A DNA stretch of 64,000 nt from Streptomyces sp. PR69. GTDB lineage: Bacteria; Actinomycetota; Actinomycetes; Streptomycetales; Streptomycetaceae. The stretch lies in assembly GCF_026420845.1 (NCBI RefSeq), contig NZ_JAOWCB010000001.1, positions 310,001-374,000 of the forward strand, given 5' to 3'. This document shows positions 7,967-17,037 of the stretch, piece by piece. The position numbers were made by a program, and so were the translations under genes. The notes beneath the pieces were generated by a model that was given only the letters and a program-made list of their open reading frames with translations, was not told where the DNA came from and made no database searches. The stretch's first letter is position 1; each line of letters opens with the position of its first letter.

Positions 7967-8995
7967 ATGGTCCGCTCATCCGGCCATCCTCATGTGTGCA
8001 CGGCCGTACAGCACGTGAATATCCTTCATCCCGTGGGTGGGAGCTCCTTCCGTACGGAAGATGTGGACGAGGCACGGGTGGAGATCGGCGACAAGTTCTA
8101 CGCCACGTCCATCGACGTGCTCGGACGGGAACGGTCCTTCGCGGCCCGGTTCGACACCGTGCGCCTCGGGGCGCTGACGATGGGCGACTTCTCCTTCGAC
8201 GCCGATGTGCGGCTGCGCTTCGGGGAACTGGGCCACTACCACGTCGACGCGCTGCTCTCCGGCTGCCTGGACTGGCGGCAGGGCGAGCGGAACACGGCCA
8301 CGGCGACCGTCGACGAGGGTGTGTTCTTCGATCCGGCGGGCAAGGTGTCCCTGGACCGCTGGAGACGCGACTGCCGGGTCCTCGCGGTCAAGATCGACCC
8401 CCAGGAGCTGCGCAGCCATATGGAGCGGCTGCTCGGCCGCGCCCTGCCCGGCCCGCCGCAGTTCGTTCCGCGGATCGATCTCTCCACCGCCGCCGGGCGC
8501 GGCTGGGTGCGGCTGGTGCAGCGGACGGTCGAGGACGCCGCCCGGGAAGACTCGCTGCTGCGGCGGCCGCTCGTGGCCGCACCCTTGCAGGAAGCGCTGC
8601 TCAACGGCCTGCTGCTGGCCGCCGACCATCCCTACCGGGATGAGCTGGACCGCCCGCCGCCCGCTCTGCGGCCCGCACCGGTCAAGCGGGCCGTGGACGC
8701 CATCCACGAGCGCCCCGAGCATCCCTTCAGCACCGCGGAACTCGCCCAGATCGCGCAGGTCAGCGCCCGCTGGCTGCAGGAGGCCTTCCGCAGATACGTG
8801 GGGATGCCGCCGATGGCGTATCTGCGGGACGTCCGCCTGACGCGGGTGCGGGAGGAGCTGCGGCGCGGCGACCCCGCCGAGCTGAGCGTGAGCGATGCCG
8901 CCTGGCGCTGGGGTTTCGGCCACACGGGGCGGTTCGCCGCCCAGTACCGGGCGAGGTTCGGCGAGGCGCCCTCCCAGACGCTTCGGGCACGCTGA
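7967..8995 (+). CDS. AraC-family transcriptional regulator
   Basis: Read from the ATG at 7967, this is a 342-residue protein. The N-terminal part (EDVDEARVEIGDKFY onward) is an AraC-type ligand-binding cupin-like domain. The C-terminal 100 residues hold the two helix-turn-helix motifs: FSTAELAQIAQVSARWLQEA and a second ending SVSDAAWRWGFGHTGRFAAQ. The start is uncertain: GTG at 8033 begins only a few residues before the conserved domain and would give 320 residues, and neither start has a clear ribosome-binding site. It is divergent from the TerD gene, with 123 bp between the chosen starts, so it may act there, but no operator was identified. The effector is unknown. Confidence 0.82.
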   Translation: MVRSSGHPHVCTAVQHVNILHPVGGSSFRTEDVDEARVEIGDKFYATSIDVLGRERSFAARFDTVRLGALTMGDFSFDADVRLRFGELGHYHVDALLSGCLDWRQGERNTATATVDEGVFFDPAGKVSLDRWRRDCRVLAVKIDPQELRSHMERLLGRALPGPPQFVPRIDLSTAAGRGWVRLVQRTVEDAAREDSLLRRPLVAAPLQEALLNGLLLAADHPYRDELDRPPPALRPAPVKRAVDAIHERPEHPFSTAELAQIAQVSARWLQEAFRRYVGMPPMAYLRDVRLTRVREELRRGDPAELSVSDAAWRWGFGHTGRFAAQYRARFGEAPSQTLRAR

Positions 8996-9125
8996 CCGGG
9001 CCCGTGCACAGTTCGGTGCGTTTTCCGGACTGACTGTGCGCGGAACGGACCGCCTCCGGGAGCAAACGCTTCTAAGGTCCTGACCACGGGTGAGTGGCGT
9101 CGGCGCTACTCACCCTCGCCCCTCA

Positions 9126-9153
9126 CCGCCCACTCGCCCGTGCGAGTGGGCGG
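9126..9153. terminator. Bidirectional 12-bp hairpin between AraC and PBP genes
   Basis: Arms 9126-9137 and 9142-9153 are perfectly complementary with a 4-base loop. A second weaker hairpin (9088-9113, one mismatch) lies just before it. The two flanking genes converge here. Confidence 0.75.
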
Positions 9154-9243
9154 TTCGGCGCGGGCGCCATGCCCGGCGGGCCCGCGCCGAACCCTTCAGC
9201 GTCCTGTGCGATCGGCGTCGTGTCCGTTCGGCGGCAGGGCCGT

Positions 9244-10692
9244 TCAGCGCAGTGCCGCCGCCATCGTCTTCTGCGCCACCGGGGCTGCCAGACCGTTGCC
9301 GCTGACCTCCGAGCGCGCCGCGCCCGAGTCCTCGATGAGCACCGCGACCGCCACCTCCTTGCCCGTCGTCGAGCTCTTCGCGTACGACGTGAACCAGGCG
9401 TACGGCGTCTTGCTGTTGTTCTCACCGTGCTGGGCGGTGCCGGTCTTGCCGCCCACCTCGGCCCCGGAGATCTTGGCGTTGGAGCCGGTGCCGTCCTCGA
9501 CCACCGTCACCATCGCACTGCGCAGCTGCTCGGCCGTCGAGGAGGAGACGATCCGCCGTTCCTCGCCGTCCTCGTACGACTCAAGGGTGTCGCCGTCCGC
9601 GTCCACCACCTTGGAGACCATATGCGGCGCGGCCAGCACCCCGTCGTTGGCGAGGGCCGCGGACACCATCGCGATCTGCAGCGGGGTGGCGGTGACGTCG
9701 AACTGTCCGATGCCCGTCTGCGCCACCTGGTCCTTGCTCATGTCCGAGGGGTACACGCTCGGATAGGCGCGCACCGGCACATCCTGCTTCTTGTCGTTGA
9801 AGCCGAACTTCTCCGCCATCGCCGTCATCTTCTCCTCGCCCAGATCGGCGGCCAGCTTCGCGAAGACGTTGTTGCACGAGTACCGCAGCGCCGTGCGGAG
9901 GGTGGCGTTCTCGCAGGGCGCGGCAGGGTTCTCGTTGTTCAGCACCGTACGGGTGCCAGGCAGGGTGTACGGGTCGGGGCTGTCGGTCTGCTCGTCGACC
10001 GAGTCGTACAGGCCGTTCTCCAGCGCCGCCGCCGCGACCACCAGCTTGAAGGTGGAGCCGGGCGGCAGCGGCTGCCGCAGCGCCCGGTTGACCATGGGCT
10101 TGTCCTCGTCCGACTGCAGCTGCTGCCAGTTCTCGCCGTCCCCCGTGCCGGTGATCTTCGACGGGTCGTACGAGGGCGTGCTGACCATGGCGAGGATGCG
10201 CCCGGTCTTCGGGTCGATGGCGACGGCCGCGCCCTTCTTCTTCCCCAGCGCCCGGTACGCGGCCTTCTGCACCGCGGGGTCGACGGTGGTCAGCACATCG
10301 CCCGGCTCCTGCCGCTTGCCCGTCAGCGCGTCGACCGGGTTCTTCAGCCGGTTGTCGGTGCCGTCGAGGACCTCGCTGTAGATGCCTTCGAGCTGGGGCG
10401 CCCCGTACACCTGCGAGCTGAAGCCGGTGACGGCCGCATACAGCTCGCCTTCCTTGTATGTGCGCTTGTACGCCAGATCACTGCCGCTGGTCCTCTCCGA
10501 GCCGGTGACCGCGGAACCGGCCACGATGATGTCGCCCAGCGGCTGCGCATACTGCGCGATGACCTTCCGCCGGTTGTGCTTGTCGTCCGCGAGAGCGTCG
10601 GCCTGGTACGCCTGCACCCAGGTCGCCCGCACCAGCAGGGCGAGCACCAGCAGCAGACCGAAGACCGAAGCATGCCTGATCGTCTTGTTCAT
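9244..10692 (-). CDS. Class B-type penicillin-binding protein (transpeptidase)
   Basis: This 482-residue protein has one N-terminal membrane anchor (residues about 10-28) and then a periplasm-facing region. The transpeptidase domain carries all three active-site motifs: PGSTFK with the nucleophile Ser213, SCN at 272-274, and GGKTGTA near residue 420. It has no glycosyltransferase domain and no PASTA repeats. It is shorter than FtsI and resembles PbpA-like class B enzymes, which cross-link peptidoglycan outside the membrane. The usual SEDS partner (rodA or ftsW) is not next to it, unlike the common actinobacterial pbpA-rodA arrangement. The ATG has no ribosome-binding site; a GGAAC...CGTCC promoter-like pair just upstream would give an almost leaderless transcript. 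Confidence 0.92.
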   Translation of the reverse strand: MNKTIRHASVFGLLLVLALLVRATWVQAYQADALADDKHNRRKVIAQYAQPLGDIIVAGSAVTGSERTSGSDLAYKRTYKEGELYAAVTGFSSQVYGAPQLEGIYSEVLDGTDNRLKNPVDALTGKRQEPGDVLTTVDPAVQKAAYRALGKKKGAAVAIDPKTGRILAMVSTPSYDPSKITGTGDGENWQQLQSDEDKPMVNRALRQPLPPGSTFKLVVAAAALENGLYDSVDEQTDSPDPYTLPGTRTVLNNENPAAPCENATLRTALRYSCNNVFAKLAADLGEEKMTAMAEKFGFNDKKQDVPVRAYPSVYPSDMSKDQVAQTGIGQFDVTATPLQIAMVSAALANDGVLAAPHMVSKVVDADGDTLESYEDGEERRIVSSSTAEQLRSAMVTVVEDGTGSNAKISGAEVGGKTGTAQHGENNSKTPYAWFTSYAKSSTTGKEVAVAVLIEDSGAARSEVSGNGLAAPVAQKTMAAALR

Positions 10693-10703
10693 CGCGAAGA
10701 CAA

Positions 10704-10731
10704 GGACGAGTGGCGCAAAGCGGTACGTTCC
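10704..10731 (-). promoter_or_regulatory. Possible ECF sigma-factor (SigE-like) promoter of the PBP gene
   Basis: On the minus strand GGAAC (10731-10727) is followed after 18 bases by CGTCC (10708-10704), 12 bases before the ATG. GGAAC-type -35 boxes with CGTC-type -10 boxes are used by Streptomyces envelope-stress ECF sigma factors. The -10 match is partial, so this is a tentative call. Confidence 0.35.
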
Positions 10732-10813
10732 AGATGGCCGCTCTTCTCAGGAACTCTTCATCCGGGCTCCCCCCCCACGCGGCCTGCCCGGCCTTTCGCC
10801 AGTGGGGCGAGAT

Positions 10814-11500
10814 TCAGCGGGGCGAGATATAGCCCGACTCATACGCGGCGATCACCGCCTGGGTGCGGTCCCGTGCGCCGGTCTTCGCGAGGACCGCCGC
10901 CACATGCGTCTTCGTCGTCGCCGGTCCCACACCCAGCTGCACGGCGATCTCCGCATTCGTCAGTCCGGTCGCCATCAGCCGCAGCACCTGGGCCTCCCGC
11001 TCGGTCAGCCGCGCCGCCCACACCGGAGGGGACGGCGCCCCGCCGTGTGTGTGCTCCGCGGCCAGCGACCGCAGCGCCGACGGAAACAGCAGCGAGTCGC
11101 TGCGGGCCACCAGCCGCACCGCCTGGACCAGCTCCTCCGCGGCGGCCCGCTTGAGCAGGAAGCCGGCCGCACCCGCGCGCAGCGCGTCGTACACATAGGA
11201 GTCGTTCTCGAAGGTGGTCACCACCACGATCCGCGGCGGCCCGTCCGCCAGCCCGGCCAGGATCTGCTCCGTGGCCCGGATGCCGTCGATCTCCGGCATC
11301 CGCACATCCATCAGCACCACGTCGGGCCGCAGCTCGCGGACCACGGAGACGGCTTCGGCGCCCGTCGCCGCCTCCCCGACGACCCGGAGGTCGTCCTCCG
11401 CGTCGAGGATGACCCGCAGCGCGGTGCGGACCATGCGTTCGTCGTCGGCGAGGACGACCCTGACCTCCCGCTGCTCGCTCATCGGCCGCGTCTTGCTCAT
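10814..11500 (-). CDS. LuxR/NarL-family response regulator
   Basis: This 228-residue protein has an N-terminal receiver domain (VRVVLADDERMVRTAL) with the phospho-acceptor Asp65 in VVLMDVRMPEIDG and the conserved lysine in GFLLKRA. The C-terminal LuxR-type DNA-binding domain is LTEREAQVLRLMATGLTNAE onward. The ATG at 11500 overlaps the stop of the sensor kinase (ATGA), so the two are translationally coupled and form a cognate two-component pair. The next gene downstream, the PBP, is 121 bp away with its own possible promoter. The signal and regulon are unknown. Confidence 0.93.
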   Translation of the reverse strand: MSKTRPMSEQREVRVVLADDERMVRTALRVILDAEDDLRVVGEAATGAEAVSVVRELRPDVVLMDVRMPEIDGIRATEQILAGLADGPPRIVVVTTFENDSYVYDALRAGAAGFLLKRAAAEELVQAVRLVARSDSLLFPSALRSLAAEHTHGGAPSPPVWAARLTEREAQVLRLMATGLTNAEIAVQLGVGPATTKTHVAAVLAKTGARDRTQAVIAAYESGYISPR

Positions 11501-12840
11501 CGGACGTGTCCCTTCAGGGGCAGCACGGCGGACAGCCGCCACACACCCTGTCGGGGCCCTGCCTCGGCGTGGCCGCCGAGCAGCGAGGACCGCTCGGCGA
11601 TGCCGCGCAGCCCGCGGCCGCCCCCCGGGCGCACCGGGCCTGGCCTGCCGGGCAGCGGATTCTCCATCGTGATCTCCAGCTTCTCGTCGCCCACCACGAC
11701 CGAAAGGGCCGCCGGGGCGGCCTGCGCGGGCCCGCCCGCATGGCGCAGGACGTTGCTCAGGCCCTCCTGGACGATGCGGTACGCCTCCCGGGAGACGGCC
11801 GCCGGGACGGCCGCCAGATCGCCCTTGGACGTCAGGGACACCGGCACCCCGCTGCGCGCGAGCAGCCCGTCGAGGGCGTCGAGTCCCGGCCCGGTCAGAC
11901 CGCCGGCCGCCTCGGCCCCGCCGTCCCCACTAGCCCCGAAGTCCCCGCGGTCCCCGCTGGACCCGTCGTCCTCGCCCTGCCGCAACAGGCCCAGTACGGA
12001 GTCCAGTTCGCCCACCGTACGCCGTGCGGTGTCCTCGATCGCCGCCAGCGCCTCCCGTACGAACTCCACATCGCCGGGCGCGTCGCTGTCCAGGACCCGG
12101 CGCGCCGCGCCCGCCTGGAGGGTGACCGCGCTCAGCGCGTGGCCCACCGAGTCATGCAGCTCCCGGGCCAGCCGGTTGCGCTCGGCCAGTTCGGCCGCGC
12201 GCCGCTCGGCGGCCGCCAGCCGGTCCTCCGGGGTGGGGCCCAGCAGCAGCGGGGCCGCACGGGCCAGCAGCGCGCCCGCGGCCGCCGACCACGCGGCGAG
12301 CGCCAGCAGCATGGCGACCCCGGCGAGCGGGGCGAGGACCAGGGCAGCCGGCCGGGCCAGCATCTCGGGGGCCCCGAGCCAGTGCCGCACCGACCCCGAG
12401 AACGGCACGATCATCATGGAGACGGCGAACGGAGGCAGCGCCAGCGACGCCCCGCTGATCAGCGCGCCCACGCCGAAATGCAGCGTGCACCAGGCCGAGG
12501 TGCGCAGCCGTGCGGCCCGCGTGCGCGCGGGCCCCACCGCGCCGTCCGCGAACCGCTCCGGAGGCACCCCGCACAGGGGCCGGGCGACGGCTGCGGACAG
12601 CGGCCGGGCCATCGGGGCGAGGGCGGTGAGGGCGACGATCGGCAGCGCCGCGCCGTACGCGCCGAACTGCAGGGCGGCAGAGTTGTCGAAGAGGCCGCCG
12701 GCGCCGCTGAGCGGACCGACGAACACGGCCGCGAGCAGCCAGTACGGCATCAACAGCGCGCCGCCGAGAATCAGATGGACCCAGCGCAGCCTGGCCCGCC
12801 TGCCGAACAGCGCGCCAAGCGCCCGGCCCAGGGCGCTCAC
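11497..12840 (-). CDS. Sensor histidine kinase (HisKA_3 / NarL-type)
   Basis: This 447-residue protein has four or more hydrophobic segments in its first 200 residues and then a dimerisation/phosphotransfer block RNRLARELHDSVGHALSAV with the phospho-acceptor His near residue 226. The ATPase part (YRIVQEGLSNVLRHA as N box, GGGRGLRGIAERSSLLGG as G box) is at the C terminus. It starts at a GTG that overlaps the stop of the upstream membrane gene (GTGA) and ends by overlapping the response regulator start. An acidic Gly/Asp-rich insert (DDGSSGDRGDFGASGDGG) separates the histidine region from the ATPase domain. It phosphorylates the regulator at 10814-11500. Confidence 0.92.
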   Translation of the reverse strand: MSALGRALGALFGRRARLRWVHLILGGALLMPYWLLAAVFVGPLSGAGGLFDNSAALQFGAYGAALPIVALTALAPMARPLSAAVARPLCGVPPERFADGAVGPARTRAARLRTSAWCTLHFGVGALISGASLALPPFAVSMMIVPFSGSVRHWLGAPEMLARPAALVLAPLAGVAMLLALAAWSAAAGALLARAAPLLLGPTPEDRLAAAERRAAELAERNRLARELHDSVGHALSAVTLQAGAARRVLDSDAPGDVEFVREALAAIEDTARRTVGELDSVLGLLRQGEDDGSSGDRGDFGASGDGGAEAAGGLTGPGLDALDGLLARSGVPVSLTSKGDLAAVPAAVSREAYRIVQEGLSNVLRHAGGPAQAAPAALSVVVGDEKLEITMENPLPGRPGPVRPGGGRGLRGIAERSSLLGGHAEAGPRQGVWRLSAVLPLKGHVR

Positions 12841-13826
12841 ACCGTGCCGCGCCGCCGCAGCAGCGAGGCGATGCCGCAGGCGAACAGGATGCCGGAGATC
12901 ATCTCCACAGCGTAGGCGACGGGCAGCAGCGCCGGCACTTCGCCGGACGCGTCCGCGACGGGCAGCAGTGCCGCCAGCGTGAGATAGCCGCCCCAGGCGC
13001 CGAGCACCGCCGACCCCACCCAGGCCGCGGCGAGGGCCGTGCGCACCCGCGCGCCGGGAAAGCGGCGGAAGGCGAGCGACACCGCCCCGCCGACGGCGAG
13101 CGCCGCGAACAGCGCACGGACAACCTCCAGCACCCGGAAGTCCGCGGTCCGGGAGGCGACCGTCTCCGCGGACAGCCCCATCTCGGCTCCCAGCGCCCAC
13201 ATCACATGCAGCGCCGCGGGACCGAGTGCGGCCAGTGCCCCGGCCGTGACGGCCGCGCGCATAAACGGTCCGGTCGTCGCGGACGGCAGCTCCCAGATCC
13301 GGCCCCGCCACACCCGGCTCCAGCGCGCCCGCGCGTACAGCGTGAACAGCCCGCCGAGGGCGAGGCCCTGGACGATGAAGCCCCCGTAGACGACGGCGAA
13401 CACCCAGGAGTCGAGGAAGGCGGCGTCGGACGCCTCCTGCGCAGCCGTCGTCCCGCCGAGCGCGGCGACGGCGAGCTGAAGCGGAAAACCCACCATGATC
13501 GGGGCCAGCAGACCCGAGGCGGCCCATATGGGGGCCGCCAGCAGCCAGGCCCGCACCCGCAGCCCCCACGGCTGGGTGAGCAGCAGCGCCAGCAGCACGA
13601 CGCAGGCGTCCATGAGGAGCGTGACGACATTGGCGACGATCATCGTGCCGCGGTGGTCCAGCAGAACGCTGCCGTCAGGGATGCCGATGCGGCTCCCCGC
13701 GATCCAAGCGGCCTTGAGCGTGACATAAGGGACGCAGGCGGCGATCGCGACGGCGCGCAGCACGACGGGCAGCCGGGCGGCCGCACCCGGGGCGTCCGGT
13801 GCTGTGGCGAACATGGTCGGTGTCAT
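12837..13826 (-). CDS. Multi-pass membrane protein, first gene of the two-component operon
   Basis: This 329-residue protein has about eight hydrophobic segments (for example VVTLLMDACVVLLALLL and AALAVGGAVSLAF) and no recognisable domain. It is translationally coupled to the histidine kinase through a GTGA overlap, and the kinase's own membrane part looks like a diverged relative of it (both have LLGGALL/MPYW-like helices), so it may be a sensor partner. The ATG at 13826 has GGAGG only one base upstream; the next ATG, four codons in, would have a spacing of 13. The function is unassigned. Confidence 0.78.
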   Translation of the reverse strand: MTPTMFATAPDAPGAAARLPVVLRAVAIAACVPYVTLKAAWIAGSRIGIPDGSVLLDHRGTMIVANVVTLLMDACVVLLALLLTQPWGLRVRAWLLAAPIWAASGLLAPIMVGFPLQLAVAALGGTTAAQEASDAAFLDSWVFAVVYGGFIVQGLALGGLFTLYARARWSRVWRGRIWELPSATTGPFMRAAVTAGALAALGPAALHVMWALGAEMGLSAETVASRTADFRVLEVVRALFAALAVGGAVSLAFRRFPGARVRTALAAAWVGSAVLGAWGGYLTLAALLPVADASGEVPALLPVAYAVEMISGILFACGIASLLRRRGTV

Positions 13827-13880
13827 GCCTCCACGCTCCCGGGCCGGGCCCCGGCGCACCTCGTGCGCGGCGACGATCTC

Positions 13881-13900
13881 CCTCCCCCTTACGGGGGAGG
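13881..13900 (-). terminator. Short hairpin terminator after the IclR-GNAT pair
   Basis: CCTCCCCC-TTAC-GGGGGAGG: an 8-bp perfect stem with a 4-base loop lies between the GNAT stop (13929) and the start of the membrane/kinase operon (13826). Confidence 0.6.
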
Positions 13901-13928
13901 AGGGCGTCCGCACCTCCCCGGCCGGGGC

Positions 13929-14399
13929 TCAGCCGTCGAGCGTCAGCACATACTCGTCGATCTCCTCGCCGCGGGCGTGCGCGAAGCCCCGGCCCTTCCC
14001 GGTGACGCGGAAACCGCACTTCGAGAGCACCCGCAGCGAGCCCGCGTTGTCGGCCGCCGCGCGCGCGTACAGCGGCCGCTCCGGCACCAGCTCCAGCAGC
14101 GCCCGCAGCGCGGCGGTCGCCACGCCGCGGCCCCAGTGGCCGCGGCCGATCCAGTACGTCACCTCACGCTCGCCCGGCGGCCCGTACACGGCGGCGTGCC
14201 CCGCGGGTACGCCGTCGGCCAGCACCGTGCGGTTGATGTCCCCGGAGGCGAGCACGCGTGCCCAGTGCGCGTCGAAACGGCCGCGGTCGGCCGGGTCCTC
14301 CGGTGTGAAGGCGGCCATCCGGGCGGCCTCCGGGTCCTGCATCTGCGCGAAGAACAGATCCAGGTCCTCCGCGCGCACCTCGCGCAGCGAGATCTCCAT
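13929..14399 (-). CDS. GNAT-family N-acetyltransferase (RimJ/RimL-like)
   Basis: This 156-residue protein contains the acetyl-CoA pyrophosphate loop YWIGRGHWGRGVATAALRAL and the following helix and strand (LYARAAADNAGSLRVLSKCG), typical of the RimJ/RimL branch that acetylates proteins or small amines. The ATG lies one base after the IclR stop, so the two genes are co-translated from one transcript. The substrate is unknown. Confidence 0.88.
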   Translation of the reverse strand: MEISLREVRAEDLDLFFAQMQDPEAARMAAFTPEDPADRGRFDAHWARVLASGDINRTVLADGVPAGHAAVYGPPGEREVTYWIGRGHWGRGVATAALRALLELVPERPLYARAAADNAGSLRVLSKCGFRVTGKGRGFAHARGEEIDEYVLTLDG

Positions 14400-14400
14400 G

Positions 14401-15171
14401 TCACAGCCTCCTGGTGGCGAGGGTCAGCCGGTCCCGGGCGTCGAGGAGCGCGTCCTTGATCGTCTGCTCATGCGCGGGCGTGAGCCGTGCCGCCGGCACC
14501 GAGCAGCTCACCGCGTCGCGCGCGGGCGTGCGATAGGGGATCGCGACGCCGAAGCAGCGCAGCCCCACGGTGTTCTCCTCGCGGTCCACCGCATAGCCCT
14601 GCTCGCGGACCCGGTGCAGCTCCTCGATCAGCTGCTCGCGGTCGGTGATCGTGTTCTCGGTCACCGCCGCCAGCGTCTCCGGCAGCAGCTTGCGGACCTG
14701 CTCGTCGCCGTACGTCGCCAGCAGCGCCTTGCCCAGGGCGGTGGAGTGCGCGGGCAGCCGCCGGCCGACGCGGGTGAAGGGCCGCAGATAGTGCTGCGAC
14801 TGGCGGGTGGCGAGATAGACGACGTCGACGCCGTCGAGCCGCGCGAGGTGGATCGTCTCCGCGGTGTCGTCGGAGAGCCGGTCCAGCGTGGTCCGGGCGG
14901 CCGCGACGACCTCGTCCCCGTCGATGTACGAGGTGCCGACCAGCAGCGCCCGTACGCCGATGCCGTACCGCGTGCCGGTCGCGTCCGTCTCCACCCAGCC
15001 CAGCTCGACCAGTGTGCGCAGCAGCATATAGAGGCTGGACTTCGGATAGCCGAGCGCCTCCTGCACCGCGGCCAGCGAATGCATGCCCGGACGCCCGGCG
15101 AAGAACTCCAGCAACTCCACCGTCCGCACCGCGGACTTGACCTGCGCCCCGCCGGAATCAGCCGCGACCAT
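14401..15171 (-). CDS. IclR-family transcriptional regulator
   Basis: This 256-residue protein has an N-terminal winged helix (VKSAVRTVELLEFFAGRPG, then LAAVQEALGYPKSSLYMLLR) and a C-terminal effector-binding IclR domain (LPAHSTALGKALLA, GYAVDREENTVGLRCFGVAI). The ATG at 15171 has a GAGGGGGA ribosome-binding site. IclR proteins bind small carboxylate-like ligands and repress or activate nearby catabolic genes; the only co-transcribed gene here is the GNAT. It is divergent from the second GNAT at 15289. Confidence 0.92.
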   Translation of the reverse strand: MVAADSGGAQVKSAVRTVELLEFFAGRPGMHSLAAVQEALGYPKSSLYMLLRTLVELGWVETDATGTRYGIGVRALLVGTSYIDGDEVVAAARTTLDRLSDDTAETIHLARLDGVDVVYLATRQSQHYLRPFTRVGRRLPAHSTALGKALLATYGDEQVRKLLPETLAAVTENTITDREQLIEELHRVREQGYAVDREENTVGLRCFGVAIPYRTPARDAVSCSVPAARLTPAHEQTIKDALLDARDRLTLATRRL

Positions 15172-15288
15172 ATCCCCCTCGCCCCTTCCGCGTTCACCAC
15201 CAGGAACGCCGTTCAGCCTACCGAGCGGGGCGACTCCACGACGACGGTGCGCCGCAACCGCGGCCGCGCCTCCCGCGTCCCCCGCACC

Positions 15289-15795
15289 ATGATCCGAAAC
15301 GCGACCCCCGCCGACCTCGACGCCGTCGTCCGTACCCACGCCGAGGCCCGGGCCACGTACTACCGCGGACACATCCCCGACGAGCAGTTCGACAGCCCCG
15401 AGGCGCACGCCCGCAGCAGAGCGGCCTGGGAGACGGCCATCGCGCGCGGCGGCGTGCTGTGCGCCGAGCACGGCGGCGCGCTGGCCGGGGTCGCCGCGTT
15501 CCGGAAGCGGGAGCAGGGAGAGGGCATGACGCTGACACAGCTGCACGTGGCCCCCGCCCACTGGCGGCGCGGCATCGGGACGGCGCTGCACGACGCGTGC
15601 GTGAGCCGCTGGCGGACCGCCGGAGTGACGCATGCCCGGCTGGAGGTGTTCGAGCGCAATCTGCGGGCCCGGGCCTTCTACGCCGCGCACGGCTGGCTGC
15701 CGCATCCGCTGACGCCAAGCGCGGGAAACCACGTGGTGCTGACCCTGGCCGTCCCCGCGGCGACGGAGGAGATGTACTCCGGGGACAGCCGCTGA
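15289..15795 (+). CDS. GNAT-family N-acetyltransferase
   Basis: This 168-residue protein has the GNAT motif A VAPAHWRRGIGTALHDACV and motif B ARLEVFERNLRARAFYAAHG. No Shine-Dalgarno sequence precedes the ATG, so it may be leaderless; a GTG at 15247 is an alternative. It is divergent from the IclR gene with a 117-bp gap. The substrate is unknown. Confidence 0.85.
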   Translation: MIRNATPADLDAVVRTHAEARATYYRGHIPDEQFDSPEAHARSRAAWETAIARGGVLCAEHGGALAGVAAFRKREQGEGMTLTQLHVAPAHWRRGIGTALHDACVSRWRTAGVTHARLEVFERNLRARAFYAAHGWLPHPLTPSAGNHVVLTLAVPAATEEMYSGDSR

Positions 15796-15857
15796 GCATG
15801 GAGGAGACACGGGGATATCCGGTTGACCGCAGGGGTACGGCGGCCAAGAGTGAGCGC

Positions 15858-16916
15858 ATGGAGATCAAGGACGCCCGCGCTGAGTTCACACCCGAGTCGG
15901 TCTATCTGAACACCTCCACCTGCGGGCTGCTGCCGCGCCGCACGGTGCGCGCGATCGCCGCGCTGGCCGGGGAGCTGGCCGCCGGACGTGCGGCCGGGGC
16001 GGGGGACATGGCGGCCGTCGACGCGGCCCGCGGCTCCTTCGCGCGGCTCGTGGGCGTGCCCGAGGGCCGCGTCGCCGTCGGCGGCTCGGTCTCGGTCCAT
16101 GTCGGGCTGATCGCCGCCGCACTGCCGTCCGGCGCGGAAGTCCTCCTCCCCGAAGGGGAGTACGCCTCCGTGATCACGCCCTTCACGGTGCGCGGCGACC
16201 TCAAGCTCCGCTACGCGCCGCTGGATTCGCTCGCCGAAGCCGTACGGCCCGGCACCCATCTGGTGGCCTTCTCGGCCGTGCAGTCCGCGGACGGCCGGCT
16301 CGCCGATCTGCCGGCGCTGCGGGCCGCGGCCGCCGCCTGCGGGGCCCGTACGCTTCTCGACGCCAGCCAGGCGGCCGGCTGGCTGCCGCTGGACGCCGGT
16401 GCCTGGGACTTCACCGTCACCGGCGGCTTCAAGTATCTCCTCTGCCCGCGCGGCGCGTCCTTCCTCACCCTCACCGAGGACGCCCAGCGGACGCTGACGC
16501 CCTTCCACGCCGGAACCTACGCGGCGGAGGACCAGTCGGGCAGCCTGTACGGGCCGGTGGAGCGGCTCGCCCGCTCCGCGCGCCGCTTCGACGAGCCTCC
16601 GGCGTTCCTGGCGTACCACGGTGCACAGCAGTCGCTGGGGCTGCTGGAGGAGATCGGGGTCGAGGCGGTGTACGCCCATGACACCGCGCTCGCCGGGCAG
16701 CTCCGGGAGGGGCTGCGGCGGCTGGGGCACGAGCCGCTGGGAAGCGGGAGCGGGCCGTCCGCGATCGTGGCCGTGCCGGGGCTCGGGCACCGGGCGCCGG
16801 AGCTGGCGCGCGCGGGCATCACCGCGGCGGACCGCTCGGGCTGTCTGCGGGTGTCCTGCCACCTGTACAACTCCGCCGCCGATGTGGACCGGCTGCTGGA
16901 TGCGCTGTCCGGCTGA
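15858..16916 (+). CDS. Class V aminotransferase-fold PLP enzyme
   Basis: This 352-residue protein has the class V (NifS/kynureninase-like) fold: an N-terminal ESVYLNTSTCGLLPRRTVRA, the cofactor-binding stretch LLDASQAAGWLPLDA, and the Schiff-base lysine in VTGGFKYLLCPRGASFL. The C-terminal LRVSCHLYNSAADVDRLLDA is also typical. Class V members include cysteine desulfurases, serine-glyoxylate aminotransferases and carbamate-linked isopenicillin epimerase-like enzymes; no cysteine-loop suggests a desulfurase, so the reaction is open. It follows the GNAT gene by 62 bp on the same strand and may share its transcript. Confidence 0.87.
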   Translation: MEIKDARAEFTPESVYLNTSTCGLLPRRTVRAIAALAGELAAGRAAGAGDMAAVDAARGSFARLVGVPEGRVAVGGSVSVHVGLIAAALPSGAEVLLPEGEYASVITPFTVRGDLKLRYAPLDSLAEAVRPGTHLVAFSAVQSADGRLADLPALRAAAAACGARTLLDASQAAGWLPLDAGAWDFTVTGGFKYLLCPRGASFLTLTEDAQRTLTPFHAGTYAAEDQSGSLYGPVERLARSARRFDEPPAFLAYHGAQQSLGLLEEIGVEAVYAHDTALAGQLREGLRRLGHEPLGSGSGPSAIVAVPGLGHRAPELARAGITAADRSGCLRVSCHLYNSAADVDRLLDALSG

Positions 16917-17037
16917 CCGCCTGACCGGCGACGCTGCGCGCGGACGGGGCGGGCGCGCCATGGCGGGCGAAACAGGCGGGCGGTGCGCCGCGCACGGGGA
17001 TGGCGCACCCTGCCTGCGGCCGTGCCCGCGCCCCGGC

